A DNA stretch of 64,000 nucleotides, from contig NZ_CP173029.1 in the NCBI RefSeq assembly GCF_044772865.1, positions 2,294,001 through 2,358,000 of the forward strand, read 5' to 3'. This stretch comes from Algirhabdus cladophorae. GTDB taxonomy: Bacteria; Pseudomonadota; Alphaproteobacteria; Rhodobacterales; Rhodobacteraceae. The position numbers and the translations under genes are program-made. The notes beneath the pieces were generated by a model. That model made no database searches and was not told where the DNA came from. It was given only the letters and a program-made list of their open reading frames with translations. Below, piece after piece: positions 23,932 to 33,018 of the stretch (position 1 is the stretch's first letter; the number at the start of each line of letters is the position of its first letter).

Positions 23932-24843
23932 ATGAAACTTGACCCAAAGCATCTTGCTCAACTCTCGGTCATTGTCGAAGCAGGATCATACCAGACAGCC
24001 GCAGATAGGCTTGGTGTGACGCAACCTGCGCTCAGTCGAAACATGAAAGCCCTCGAGGAACGGCTTGGGGCGGCTTTGTTCAATCGTGATGGCAGAAAAT
24101 CCGTACCGAATGCCTTGGGTCTTAGGTTGGCGCGCAATGGCCAGTCCATTCGATTGGCCGAAGAACAGGCCAGCGTGTTGGCCAAACAATCCGCACAAGG
24201 GGCCGTAGGCGAGCTGCGGATTGGCGCCCCACCCATCGTCGCCGGTCGATTTCTGAGCAGTGCGACCGCGCGTTTCATCCGCGAAAATCCAAATTGTGTT
24301 GTCGAGATGCGCACAGGGCTGGTCCACGAATTGCGCACCATGTTGGAACTGGGACAGGTTGATCTGGTGTTGGGGCCGCGCAGTCTTGCCGACCCGTCTG
24401 ATGGTCTTGCCTTCGCGCCACTGATCGACGATCGTGTCGGAATTCTATGTCGAACCGGGCATCCTTTGACCTTGCGAAGACAAGTCATGCCGTCGGATTT
24501 GGAAGCGCAGGTTTGGTTAGCGCACTCGCGCGGCAGCCTTTTACGGCAACAAACTGAGGCTGCGATGATGGCCTCTGGCGTGAAATCAATGCATATCGTG
24601 TGCGAAACGGACTCGATCCGGTCCGTTCTTGAAATCGTATCGGACACAAACCTGATCACGACTATGCCAAGGGCTACAACCGCCTCTTACCTTGAGGATC
24701 GCCTGGTTTTTCTGGATTTTGACCATCCCCAATTTCATCGCCCCTTGGGGTCGATCCGGCGATCTGGGGCTTCGGCAAATCCGATTGAAGAGCGATTTTT
24801 AGCAGCACTGACAAAATCCGACGGTGGATCCGGCACGCTATAA
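23932..24843 (+). CDS. LysR-family transcriptional regulator
   Basis: A 303-residue protein with an N-terminal winged HTH (YQTAADRLGVTQPALSRNMKALEERLG, near 19-45) and a LysR effector domain. It is divergent from the TAXI-TRAP-sulfatase operon with an 87-nt gap, the usual arrangement for a regulator of that operon. The AT-rich gap contains TTGATATAATCAAA, a small dyad that could be part of its site. Confidence 0.9.
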   Translation: MKLDPKHLAQLSVIVEAGSYQTAADRLGVTQPALSRNMKALEERLGAALFNRDGRKSVPNALGLRLARNGQSIRLAEEQASVLAKQSAQGAVGELRIGAPPIVAGRFLSSATARFIRENPNCVVEMRTGLVHELRTMLELGQVDLVLGPRSLADPSDGLAFAPLIDDRVGILCRTGHPLTLRRQVMPSDLEAQVWLAHSRGSLLRQQTEAAMMASGVKSMHIVCETDSIRSVLEIVSDTNLITTMPRATTASYLEDRLVFLDFDHPQFHRPLGSIRRSGASANPIEERFLAALTKSDGGSGTL

Positions 24844-25054
24844 TTTAAGGGTGCAATGTCATGTTGGCTTGCCAATCTTTTTGGCAGCTGACGAAAAACG
24901 TCTTCTGCTCGCGCAGGCAGAACACCTTTTGTCACCTCCACAATGGGTTCAAAGCGGACCTCGGATGCGTCGCTGCATACTGTAATGGAATGGCCGCCTG
25001 TGCGCAAAGCAGCCCGCCAAAATGTCCCGGTGTTCTGGCTGGGTATAAGCGGTC

Positions 25055-25705
25055 TCAGGGCGCTTTGCGCAAAAACGCAGACCCGGCCGCAATGATGTTG
25101 CTGCACAGCCAATATAAAACCAGCCCGGACGGCAAGCCATAGATCAGGACCAGCAGGATCAGCGCAATCGCAACGAACCGCTTAGTGGCAGAAGATCCTG
25201 CGCCGTAGCGAAAGATCGCATCCACAATTGTCACACCGGTCACAACAAGCGGCAGGACATTGATCCCGAACAACAAAGCATCGGGTGCTCCAAGATCTGG
25301 GACAAACAGAAATGGCAGGCCGCCCAATTGCTCTGGGCTCAGAACGATAATGGCCGCAATAAAGACCGGCAGCATGATAAAGAGGCTGGCGCTCAGGCCG
25401 ATGCTCTGGATCGGGTGATAGCCGTGTTTGTCGTAAATCTTCTCGGTTGCATTAAAGCGCGCTTCGCCTTTCAGCGCAGGATCCAGAAGCTTCATATCGG
25501 CCGTGACTTTCTGGGTTTTGCCCAGAATGCGCTGCTCGGTGCGTCCAGCGTAGGTGCGCAGGGGCGTCATCGCCAGTGCCACAGCTCCGCTAAGCAGCAT
25601 AATAGCAAAACCCATCGAGCCTGTCAGAGCGAAAAACAGGGACAGACCAGTATCGAGAACCCAGACAAAGGGAAACAGGATGATCTCGACTATATACAAG
25701 ATCAC
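25055..25705 (-). CDS. Short YidC/Oxa1-family membrane insertase paralogue
   Basis: A 216-residue membrane protein with five hydrophobic segments. It carries the Oxa1 core pattern: membrane entry, a charged cytoplasmic hairpin (about 50-95, GRTEQRILGKTQKV), then hydrophobic helices ending in YGLPSGLVLYWLCSNIIAAG. It lacks the large periplasmic domain of housekeeping YidC, which is about 600 residues. The start is GTG overlapping the stop of the methyltransferase gene. Position in a surface-polysaccharide block suggests a dedicated insertion role. Confidence 0.8.
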   Translation of the reverse strand: MILYIVEIILFPFVWVLDTGLSLFFALTGSMGFAIMLLSGAVALAMTPLRTYAGRTEQRILGKTQKVTADMKLLDPALKGEARFNATEKIYDKHGYHPIQSIGLSASLFIMLPVFIAAIIVLSPEQLGGLPFLFVPDLGAPDALLFGINVLPLVVTGVTIVDAIFRYGAGSSATKRFVAIALILLVLIYGLPSGLVLYWLCSNIIAAGSAFLRKAP

Positions 25706-27129
25706 CCCTTCGGCTTCAGCATGAAGATTTCCCGATCCCCGTCCTTGAGCGGTTGGCGATCCACAATGTCAAAGAGTGGGGCCAGCTCGGCCTCGAACTG
25801 CGTGATATTATAATCGTGATATTGCTCTTTTTTGTTGGTCAGCAGTTTGACGACCATCTCGTCACTGCGGTTCACAAACTCGATGATCACTTGGCTACCC
25901 AAAGAGTGTAGCCATTTGAGGAACATCACGTTGGGAATGTTTGAGGAGATACGCACGTGATGGATCAACGCCAGTGCAATCACCAGCCCCGGCTTAGTGC
26001 GCTGGTCAAAGGCGGCCCGTTCTGAGCCGCCCCAGCCCTGACTGGGAGAGATATTGGCGAGATTGAGCACCAGTGGCAGGATGTTCGAAGTGTCCTGCTC
26101 AGTTTCCCGCAGATAGAGCTGTTCGATGGCATTGTGATCGCCATCAACCGAGATCACCTGATCAGCGGTTTCAGCACACAGCCGCGAAAACGTACCGGTA
26201 TTGCAGCCGATGTCCCAGACATGACCGAAATTCTGCGAAGAGGCATGTTTTTGCACAAAGGCCTTTTTGGCCTGAAAGTCAGCATCTTCATAGGAATGGG
26301 TCTTGTCGTATTGAGACCAGTCGGTGTGGGTGATGGGGGATTTCAACGAGCGTACGAGACGGCGCAGACTTTGCACCAGACCGATGACCATCGCATCGCT
26401 TTGCTTACCTGCGTCCCGCTTTTTGGCGGGCGCCCGGTCACGCTCGCGCGATAGAATCGCGTTTTCGACCCGGGCCGGCAACAGGATGTGGCTGAGCACG
26501 CCTTTCTTTAGGCGGGCCAAACCTCGGAAGAATTTGGCTGCTTCAGTAGGCGGGATGCCATCGATATAGGAGCGCAAAAGCGGCAGGTGATCCATATTCA
26601 GATGCGCCTTGAGCAACAAAGGCGTGAGGAACATCGAGCAGAACTGCCGGTAGCCGACCCATGGCTCGCCTGCAACGCGGGGCTCATAGGAAGGGATGTC
26701 GATAAACACAGGGCGGGCCGAAATGAATTGGATGTTGAAGGGGGTTGCATCCTTCATGGTCCAACCTTCTTCCAGCGCGGCTTCGATCAGGCTGAGCTGC
26801 AGCAGCGCTGCATCCTTCAGCATCGAGAAACTCCACTCATAAGGGTAGCTGACAAAAGGGACTTCGGCATGTTCCAGAACGCCGGCCCAGCCATCCCTTA
26901 AGATCTGTGCGGCATCCGGATCCTCAGCATTCAGAAGATCGGTTTTGACAACCCAACCGCGACTTTGGGCTTTCTGGTAAAAGCCCTGCTCTTGAAGGGA
27001 CAGAAAATTCTGCAAGGCATCCGCATTGATGCCGCGCAGAATGCGCGTCGTACCGTCCTTGCTCAGAGCATAGACTTTGTTCACAGGGTCACGGAAGGAT
27101 CCTGCCACTGGCGTTGCTGCTGCACTCAT
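25702..27129 (-). CDS. NoeA-like class I SAM-dependent methyltransferase
   Basis: A 475-residue protein. The N-terminal half has the phrase MKDATPFNIQFISARPVFID, shared with nodulation-protein NoeA-like enzymes. The C-terminal half has a Rossmann methyltransferase core with motif I VWDIGCNTGTFS (about 306-317) and an acidic VISVDGD strand. It is probably a methyltransferase acting on a glycan or its carrier. It lies 3 nt after the small membrane gene and overlaps the YidC-like gene. Confidence 0.78.
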   Translation of the reverse strand: MSAAATPVAGSFRDPVNKVYALSKDGTTRILRGINADALQNFLSLQEQGFYQKAQSRGWVVKTDLLNAEDPDAAQILRDGWAGVLEHAEVPFVSYPYEWSFSMLKDAALLQLSLIEAALEEGWTMKDATPFNIQFISARPVFIDIPSYEPRVAGEPWVGYRQFCSMFLTPLLLKAHLNMDHLPLLRSYIDGIPPTEAAKFFRGLARLKKGVLSHILLPARVENAILSRERDRAPAKKRDAGKQSDAMVIGLVQSLRRLVRSLKSPITHTDWSQYDKTHSYEDADFQAKKAFVQKHASSQNFGHVWDIGCNTGTFSRLCAETADQVISVDGDHNAIEQLYLRETEQDTSNILPLVLNLANISPSQGWGGSERAAFDQRTKPGLVIALALIHHVRISSNIPNVMFLKWLHSLGSQVIIEFVNRSDEMVVKLLTNKKEQYHDYNITQFEAELAPLFDIVDRQPLKDGDREIFMLKPKG

Positions 27130-27132
27130 GGC

Positions 27133-27372
27133 TTAGTCTTTGTCGCTGAAGCGGTCTGCATCTGCCGAGGCATCACCCTTACGGAACATGCGGCGCAGCT
27201 TGTAGAAATATCGGCGAAATGTGTATCCGATGGCCGCAAACAGCCCAAGGATCGTGGTCACAATCACACTGCCAGAACCGGGATCGACATAGGCATAGGC
27301 AGGCGCAACGCTTAGCATCAGCACCATGGTGCCAACTACCAAAGCATCCATAATGGGTGCAGAATTATTCAT
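27133..27372 (-). CDS. Small membrane protein with YVDPGSGS motif
   Basis: A 79-residue protein. A signal-like segment at about 8-27 is followed by YVDPGSGS and a second hydrophobic helix, then a basic tail (RRYFYKLRRMFRK). The start codon overlaps the stop of the membrane phosphatase-superfamily gene (ATGAATAA). Similar tiny proteins occur beside surface-polysaccharide enzymes. No function is known to me. Confidence 0.65.
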   Translation of the reverse strand: MNNSAPIMDALVVGTMVLMLSVAPAYAYVDPGSGSVIVTTILGLFAAIGYTFRRYFYKLRRMFRKGDASADADRFSDKD

Positions 27373-28885
27373 AAATGTAGTCCTCAAAACGTCCCAAAAG
27401 CTTGGTTGAAGGGGTTGTATAGATCGCATCCCTCGGGTTCAACCTGCGAGATGCCTCCTGTCCGCCGGAAAGACAGCGCAAGATCATATGCGTCACATCC
27501 GACACAGTGACATAGACATCCGAGTAAGGCGTCTCGAACGACTGGGCGCAACGATCCTTGGGATAGACGCCGCCAAAGACGCCGTGCCGATCCTGAATGT
27601 AGAAGGTCTCGTTACCCTCAAACTCCAGATCCCGCGACAGCCAGGGCCCATGATCACCCATGATGTAAAGAATGCCTGTTGGATCTTCGGTCTTGATGAA
27701 GTCAACAAGATCGTTGAGCCACTGTTCGGTCTTCAAAGAACTTTCCAGATAGAACGCCTTATACTCTTCGATGTCAGTAGCGCGCTTATAGTTAAAGGAG
27801 GCACTGGTATGCCCGGGCGAGTAAATGTAGGCCGCAAAGACATTAGGTATATCGCTGGCCAGCCTGCCCCGCATTTCCGAAAGCAAAAAATCCAACGGGC
27901 TGAGTTTTTCCGCTGGCCCCTCACCCGGCAGCCCCTTCACCAGTGGCGCTGCTTTGCAGTAGCTGAAGAAGGACAGGGCCTGCTGATGGGGGCTGAGGAA
28001 CTCGCACACGCCCAGCTCGGCCCTGTTGATCAGATACTGATCGACATGGGGCCCTTTCTCCTTGCCGAAGTAATGTGAGTTATACAGCGTGTTGGTTTGA
28101 TAGCCATTGTGTTTGAAGATCTCGAACAAAGGACTGGGCTCGATGCCCTGGAACAGCAGCTTGTAGGCGCGTTTAGGTTCTTTGCTACGGAAATAGGCAT
28201 CATCCAAAGCCACCAGCCTGTTCAAGGCCGGGCGCGAGGGAACGCGCTCTGCAAAGAAGTTCTCGAAACGGCGAAACTGTGCCAGTGGCGCATGATAGGG
28301 TGCCGCCTCGATGCCCATGTATTTACGCGTCAGAACCTTGGGCTGCAGAGAGTCAAACGCGATCAAATAGACGTTGGGCCGCTCCTCGAAGGTGAGCAGG
28401 CGGATATTTTCCGCGCTGGTCTGATCAGTCTGTCGCTGGGACATCTGTGCCAGCACGGTCACAGGGCTGTTCAGGGCAAACTGGACAGGAATATAGACGA
28501 GGGTCAGCAAGCCTACCATTCCAAGCAAGGGCCAGCCCAATTTGTGATATTCGGCAAAGGCGTTCAGCAAGGTAAAAAATACAAAGCCGATAACTGCAAG
28601 CATAGCCACCATGATCCACCATTGTGCAGTGATCAGCGCCTCGTTGAAGATGAGGTTTGCAGAGTAGATATTAAGCGCGGCACACAGGGACAAAAACAGG
28701 CTTTGGACCGTGGCGACCCTGTTTAAAAGTATGGCAATCAGCGTCTGCAAACCCAGTGCTACAAGCACACAAAGTGCAACACCTAGTCTATCCACGCTCG
28801 AGAACTGATCGGCGGAATTGACGAACGTGACCGCCAGCGGAAAAAGCGTGACAAGTGCCAGCGCCGTGACTTTCTTTAAAAACAT
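27365..28885 (-). CDS. Membrane sulfatase/phosphoglycerol-transferase-like enzyme
   Basis: A 506-residue protein. Four or five membrane helices fill residues 1-165, followed by an alkaline-phosphatase-superfamily domain opening with NVYLIAFDSLQPK and closing with YIMGDHGPW, whose Asp-His are metal ligands. The family includes enzymes that move phosphoethanolamine or phosphoglycerol onto glycans. The usual Thr nucleophile was not placed with confidence. It is the first gene of the leftward four-gene block. Confidence 0.75.
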   Translation of the reverse strand: MFLKKVTALALVTLFPLAVTFVNSADQFSSVDRLGVALCVLVALGLQTLIAILLNRVATVQSLFLSLCAALNIYSANLIFNEALITAQWWIMVAMLAVIGFVFFTLLNAFAEYHKLGWPLLGMVGLLTLVYIPVQFALNSPVTVLAQMSQRQTDQTSAENIRLLTFEERPNVYLIAFDSLQPKVLTRKYMGIEAAPYHAPLAQFRRFENFFAERVPSRPALNRLVALDDAYFRSKEPKRAYKLLFQGIEPSPLFEIFKHNGYQTNTLYNSHYFGKEKGPHVDQYLINRAELGVCEFLSPHQQALSFFSYCKAAPLVKGLPGEGPAEKLSPLDFLLSEMRGRLASDIPNVFAAYIYSPGHTSASFNYKRATDIEEYKAFYLESSLKTEQWLNDLVDFIKTEDPTGILYIMGDHGPWLSRDLEFEGNETFYIQDRHGVFGGVYPKDRCAQSFETPYSDVYVTVSDVTHMILRCLSGGQEASRRLNPRDAIYTTPSTKLLGRFEDYIYE

Positions 28886-29442
28886 CGCCCACCCCTATTC
28901 AGTGTCTGAACGTCGCTGTGCGTCAAGCGGTTGTCAAGTTAACACCATTCACCCCGTGCATCAGGCAGGGGACAGGCACACTGATCGCAAGGATATCCAG
29001 CACGTCCGAGATCAGCCCACAGAACATTTTGGACTGATACCATTGGGCATCGCACGAGGGATTGATACAAGAACACCACGCTGACACAGTCTTGCCTCGA
29101 AGATTTTTTTTATGACAAAAGGGCCCCAAACAAGGCGGGGGGCCAAGACATTGACCCAAACCATCCTATCGCAGATGGAGTGCTGGACGCACGACTGAGA
29201 TATGGTTGTGGCGACCAAGGCGATGCAGAGAGGAAGACTTTTGAAAGCGGGCGCAACGGGTAAATCGAGCCCGGGTTTGATTTGTCTCGCGCTACGCGCA
29301 CTGAGACGAAGCACCTCAGTCAAATTGAGACGTATGTCGTTGCAGCACTTTCACCAATCAGCTACTTTCCCAAAAGTCAGACTGTTTAAAACCGTCCAGA
29401 CTGTGGCTGGCAGTTTTCAACTGTTCAAAGGGATAAGTAGCG
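28886..29442. other. Noncoding stretch between two divergent polysaccharide operons
   Basis: About 557 nt without a supported gene. Short frames exist on the minus strand (up to about 100 codons) but lack ribosome sites and recognisable family features. It must hold promoters for both operons. An oligo-T run (TTTTTTTT near 29105) and a stretch rich in G/C runs suggest patchwork origin. Confidence 0.5.
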
Positions 29443-30579
29443 ATGCCTTTATCTGTACCTTTCATTGACTTGAAGCGTTTCGAACCAGGTTTTGAGGACG
29501 CCGTTCTTGGCAGTTTTAGCAGCCTGACGCAGAACGCACAGTTTGTCGGCGGCAGCGAAGTTGCGCGTCTAGAGAAACGCCTAAGCGAGCAGGTCGGAGT
29601 TGAGCACACAGTCAGTTGCGCGAATGGAACGGATGCAATCCAACTTGCTCTTCGGGCTATTGGCGTTGAGCGCGGCGATATCGTCCTCGTGCCAAATGTA
29701 ACGTTTTGGGCGACTTTTGAGGCCGTTGTGAATGTCGGGGGGACACCTGTAACCGTTGATTGCGACATCTCCGATGGTGGTGTTTCCTTCGATGCATTTG
29801 AACAGGCCATAAAATCCAGTCGCCCGAAGGCCGCCATCCTAGCCCATCTTTATGGATGGGGCAGCGCACGTTTGCGGGAACTTCGGGACTTATGCGACCA
29901 AAACGATGTGTCTTTGGTTGAAGACGGTGCACAGTGTTTTGGCGCGGAATTCGAAGATGCCTCAATTTACGCTGGCGCATCTATTGCGACCACATCCTTC
30001 TATCCCGCCAAGGTGCTAGGTGCCGCCGGGGATGGCGGTGCTGTCTTTACCAATGACCCACAGCTGGCTGAGCGCACTCGACAACTGACCAACCACGGTC
30101 GCACTGCGCATTATGGGCATGGATTGGTAGGATGGAACTCGCGCATGGACGCGTTGCAAGCGGCTTATCTGAATCACGCGTTGGATCACATTGATGCTCG
30201 TATTTCATCTCGCCGTGCGGCAGCAGGCGTTTACGAAAACGCGCTGTCCAAACTTGATCCCGGGTGCGGTCTGGAAGTCATGTCCGCCCCCAAATCATAT
30301 TCGCAAAACGGATATTGCAATGTTTGTCTGGTAAGAGACCCTTCTGTGAAAAACCGCCTTGAAGCCGCACTAAAGGGCGCAGGTATCGGATTTGGGAATA
30401 TTTACCCATCAGTTATGTCCGAGCAGCCGGCGGCAGCCCAGTACCTGAAAGAACACGTCGGTGGGCGGATGGGTCAGGATTTGTGCACGTCGGTGCTGAA
30501 TCTCCCGCTTTTTCCCTATATCACGCGCGCAGAGCTTGACCGTGTCCTAGACGTTGTAAAAGAGGCTTTAGATATCTGA
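29443..30579 (+). CDS. DegT/DnrJ/EryC1-family sugar aminotransferase (WlbC/WbpE-like)
   Basis: A 378-residue PLP enzyme. Lys190 in SFYPAKVLGAAGDGG is the cofactor Lys, NGTDAIQLAL (61-70) binds phosphate, and VEDGAQCFGAEF (159-170) holds the Asp that contacts the pyridine. Such enzymes aminate a keto-sugar nucleotide. The next two genes encode an acetyltransferase and a dehydrogenase of the same pathway type, matching the WlbA-WlbB-WlbC set for 2,3-diamino sugars. The stop abuts the next gene without a gap. Confidence 0.88.
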   Translation: MPLSVPFIDLKRFEPGFEDAVLGSFSSLTQNAQFVGGSEVARLEKRLSEQVGVEHTVSCANGTDAIQLALRAIGVERGDIVLVPNVTFWATFEAVVNVGGTPVTVDCDISDGGVSFDAFEQAIKSSRPKAAILAHLYGWGSARLRELRDLCDQNDVSLVEDGAQCFGAEFEDASIYAGASIATTSFYPAKVLGAAGDGGAVFTNDPQLAERTRQLTNHGRTAHYGHGLVGWNSRMDALQAAYLNHALDHIDARISSRRAAAGVYENALSKLDPGCGLEVMSAPKSYSQNGYCNVCLVRDPSVKNRLEAALKGAGIGFGNIYPSVMSEQPAAAQYLKEHVGGRMGQDLCTSVLNLPLFPYITRAELDRVLDVVKEALDI

Positions 30580-31095
30580 ATGTCGTCCGAAATCTTTATT
30601 CATCCCACCGCTGAAGTATCTGATGCTGCAAATATTGGAGCGGGTACAAAAATTTGGATCAATGTGCAGATCCGTGAGAATGCGAGCATCGGGTCAGAGT
30701 GTATCTTGTCCAAAGACGTCTATGTAGATCACGCCGTCAAAATCGGAGATCGGTGCAAAATTCAAAACGGTGTTTCGGTCTATAACGGGGTGACCATAGG
30801 CGACGATGTTTTTGTTGGTCCCAATGCAACTTTTACCAACGACAAAGTCCCCAGAGCGTTCAATGATGACTGGAAGATTACCCCGACAAAAATAGGGAAC
30901 TGTGCAAGCATCGGCGCAAATGCGACAATTGTCTGTGGCGTTAGTTTGGGTGACTATTGCATGATCGCAGCGGGAAGCGTCGTGACCAAGGATGTAGCGC
31001 CCTACACTTTGGTCGCAGGCAACCCGGCTCGGCCAATTGGTCGGATTGATGAAAATGGCAACCGTCTGAATGGAGAACCCGAGAGTGACCTCTGA
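30580..31095 (+). CDS. Left-handed beta-helix sugar N-acetyltransferase (WlbB/WbpD-like)
   Basis: A 171-residue protein of hexapeptide repeats starting IHPTAEVSDAANIGAGTKIW. A loop insertion with FTNDKVPRAF and the C-terminal MIAAGSVVTKDVAPYTLVAGNPAR are family marks. It would acetylate the amino sugar made by the preceding aminotransferase. Directly adjacent on both sides. Confidence 0.88.
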   Translation: MSSEIFIHPTAEVSDAANIGAGTKIWINVQIRENASIGSECILSKDVYVDHAVKIGDRCKIQNGVSVYNGVTIGDDVFVGPNATFTNDKVPRAFNDDWKITPTKIGNCASIGANATIVCGVSLGDYCMIAAGSVVTKDVAPYTLVAGNPARPIGRIDENGNRLNGEPESDL

Positions 31096-32044
31096 TGTGA
31101 TCAAAGTAGGGCTGTTGGGGCTTGGAAACATGGGACGCAATCATCTGCGTGTCCTGTCCTTGCTCGGGGGCTTTGATTTGGTATTTGTGTGCGATGATGA
31201 TGCCACCGTCGCCGAGAAAACGGGCAAATCACTAGGTATCCCCGGCGTTGTCGATCCAGCACCCTATCTGGCGGACGTCGATGCAGTTGTTATTGCCACC
31301 CCGACCGTGACCCACGCGGACTATATTCGCTTATGTGCGGCTCATGTGAAAAACATCTTTGTCGAAAAACCGTTGGCCGCCACCCTTGAGGAGGCATGCG
31401 ACATCCAGAGTTTTGCGCGCGAAAATAATCTGAATATTCAGGTCGGCTTTATCGAACGCTTCAATCCCGCCGTGCAGTCGCTCACTGCGGTACTGGCTCG
31501 CGCCGAGCAGGTTATCAGTCTCGACTTCACGCGAACCAATAAGGTCAGCGCTCGCATTACCGACGTTGACGTCATCACGGACCTCATGATCCATGACATT
31601 GATTTGGCCCTTTATATAAATGGCCCGGCGCTCTCGGTCGCTGCCCACGGATTCTCGGGCAGTGGAATGACCGATTTTGCTTCGGCGTTGATTACCCACG
31701 ATAATGGCAGATTTTCTCGAATTCTGGCGAGCCGTATCACTGATAAAAAGATCCGGCATATTTCTGGCACCTGCACAAACATGTATGTCGATTGCAATTT
31801 GCTCAGCAAAGAAATCGAGATTAACCGACAATCACACACAACCATGAATGATAACGAGCCTTACGCGATTTCATCTGTTCAGGAGACCGTAGCCGTTTAC
31901 CCCCAGGAAGCCCTGCTGTCTGAGCTGCAAGCGTTCTGGGACAGTTGTACACATCGCGGCAAAGTTGGACGTCCAGGGGTAGATGCAGGTGTCGCCGCGA
32001 TGGAAGTCTGCCATCAGATCCGCACGGCAGTGGAGACAAACTGA
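31070..32044 (+). CDS. Gfo/Idh/MocA-family sugar-nucleotide oxidoreductase (WlbA-like)
   Basis: A 324-residue NAD(P)-binding protein. GLLGLGNMGRNH (about 14-25) is the Rossmann turn and FVEKPLA holds the catalytic Lys. It overlaps the previous gene by 26 nt. A GTG at 31085 would shorten the overlap and is a realistic alternative start. It probably oxidises the sugar nucleotide at C3 before amination. Confidence 0.85.
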   Translation: MENPRVTSDVIKVGLLGLGNMGRNHLRVLSLLGGFDLVFVCDDDATVAEKTGKSLGIPGVVDPAPYLADVDAVVIATPTVTHADYIRLCAAHVKNIFVEKPLAATLEEACDIQSFARENNLNIQVGFIERFNPAVQSLTAVLARAEQVISLDFTRTNKVSARITDVDVITDLMIHDIDLALYINGPALSVAAHGFSGSGMTDFASALITHDNGRFSRILASRITDKKIRHISGTCTNMYVDCNLLSKEIEINRQSHTTMNDNEPYAISSVQETVAVYPQEALLSELQAFWDSCTHRGKVGRPGVDAGVAAMEVCHQIRTAVETN

Positions 32045-33018
32045 TGCGCGCAGATATCTCTGGAAGGACAATCCTTGTGACTGGCGGCGCAGGCTTCGTT
32101 GGCAGTCACCTGACCGACAGACTTATTGCTTTGGGTGCTGCACGCGTTGTGGTGATCGACAATCTTTTCGTCGGGTCTGAAGAGAATCTTGCGCTTGCAG
32201 ATGCGACCGGAAAGCTGTCCTTCTATAGAGACGATGCTGAGTTTCCGACCAGTCTCAACGCAATTTTCGACACCCACGACATCGACATCGTGTTCAACTG
32301 CGCCACCAAAGCGCTCAACTATTCCTTTGTTAATCCAGCGAATGCGTTTGACACCAATGTAAAGGTCATCCTCAACCTTCTCGAGCATCAGCGTCGCGGT
32401 CAATTCAAGACTTTGTGCCATTTTTCCACCTCTGAGGTTTATGGAACCGCGGTCTATGAACCCATGGACGAGGCGCACCCCAAAAACCCGACGACAACCT
32501 ATGCCGCAGGCAAAGCCGCAGCAGACTTGGCGTTGGAAAGCTATGTCCGAATGTTCGGTCTAGATGCGTTCATTGTACGTCCATTTAACAACTACGGTCC
32601 ACGCCAGAACCACAAGGGTATACTGGCGGGTGTTATACCGATTACTGCCGTCCGACTATTGACAGGCGGGCAACCAGAAATACACGGTTCAGGTGAACAA
32701 AGTCGGGACTTTATCCACGTGCACGACACTGTTGATGCCGCCATCAAGTTGTATAATGCGTTGCCCGCTGGTGAGGCCGTCAACATTTCAACCGACAATC
32801 AGATCACTATCAACGAGCTCATTTCGCGGATTTGTCAGCATTTCGGGTTTTCCGGTGAAATTCTTCGAAAACCTGAGCGTGGGGCCGATGTGCTTTGTCA
32901 CAACGCTAGCAATGAGAAGGTGAAGAGCATGATAGATTATCAACTGACCTCATTTGACGTCGGCCTGGCGTCGACACTCGACTGGTATCGTGACCGTATT
33001 GAAGGTCAATCGACGTGA
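32044..33018 (+). CDS. NAD-dependent sugar-nucleotide epimerase/dehydratase
   Basis: A 324-residue short-chain dehydrogenase-type enzyme. GGAGFVGSH (14-22) binds NAD, Ser128-Thr-Ser130 precedes EVYG, and the catalytic pair is Tyr153 and Lys157 in YAAGK. NNYGPRQ is the usual substrate-binding phrase. The start overlaps the previous stop by one base. A longer upstream start is in another gene and was rejected. It may be a 4,6-dehydratase or a 4-epimerase. Confidence 0.88.
   Translation: MRADISGRTILVTGGAGFVGSHLTDRLIALGAARVVVIDNLFVGSEENLALADATGKLSFYRDDAEFPTSLNAIFDTHDIDIVFNCATKALNYSFVNPANAFDTNVKVILNLLEHQRRGQFKTLCHFSTSEVYGTAVYEPMDEAHPKNPTTTYAAGKAAADLALESYVRMFGLDAFIVRPFNNYGPRQNHKGILAGVIPITAVRLLTGGQPEIHGSGEQSRDFIHVHDTVDAAIKLYNALPAGEAVNISTDNQITINELISRICQHFGFSGEILRKPERGADVLCHNASNEKVKSMIDYQLTSFDVGLASTLDWYRDRIEGQST

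Noticed and set aside
24735..25112. A 125-codon minus-strand frame bridging lysR and the YidC-like gene
   Set aside because: Overlaps both neighbours, lacks a ribosome site and matches no family I know. The 211-nt gap itself holds nothing else I can support.
29012..29323. Short minus-strand frames in the polysaccharide gap considered as a transposase remnant
   Set aside because: No DDE or HUH motif, no terminal inverted repeats and no target duplication could be seen.
31945..32043. Upstream extension of the epimerase gene
   Set aside because: The extra 33 codons lie inside the oxidoreductase gene and precede the NAD-binding motif by an unnatural Arg/Ser-rich stretch; the ATG at 32044 overlaps the stop and fits the family.
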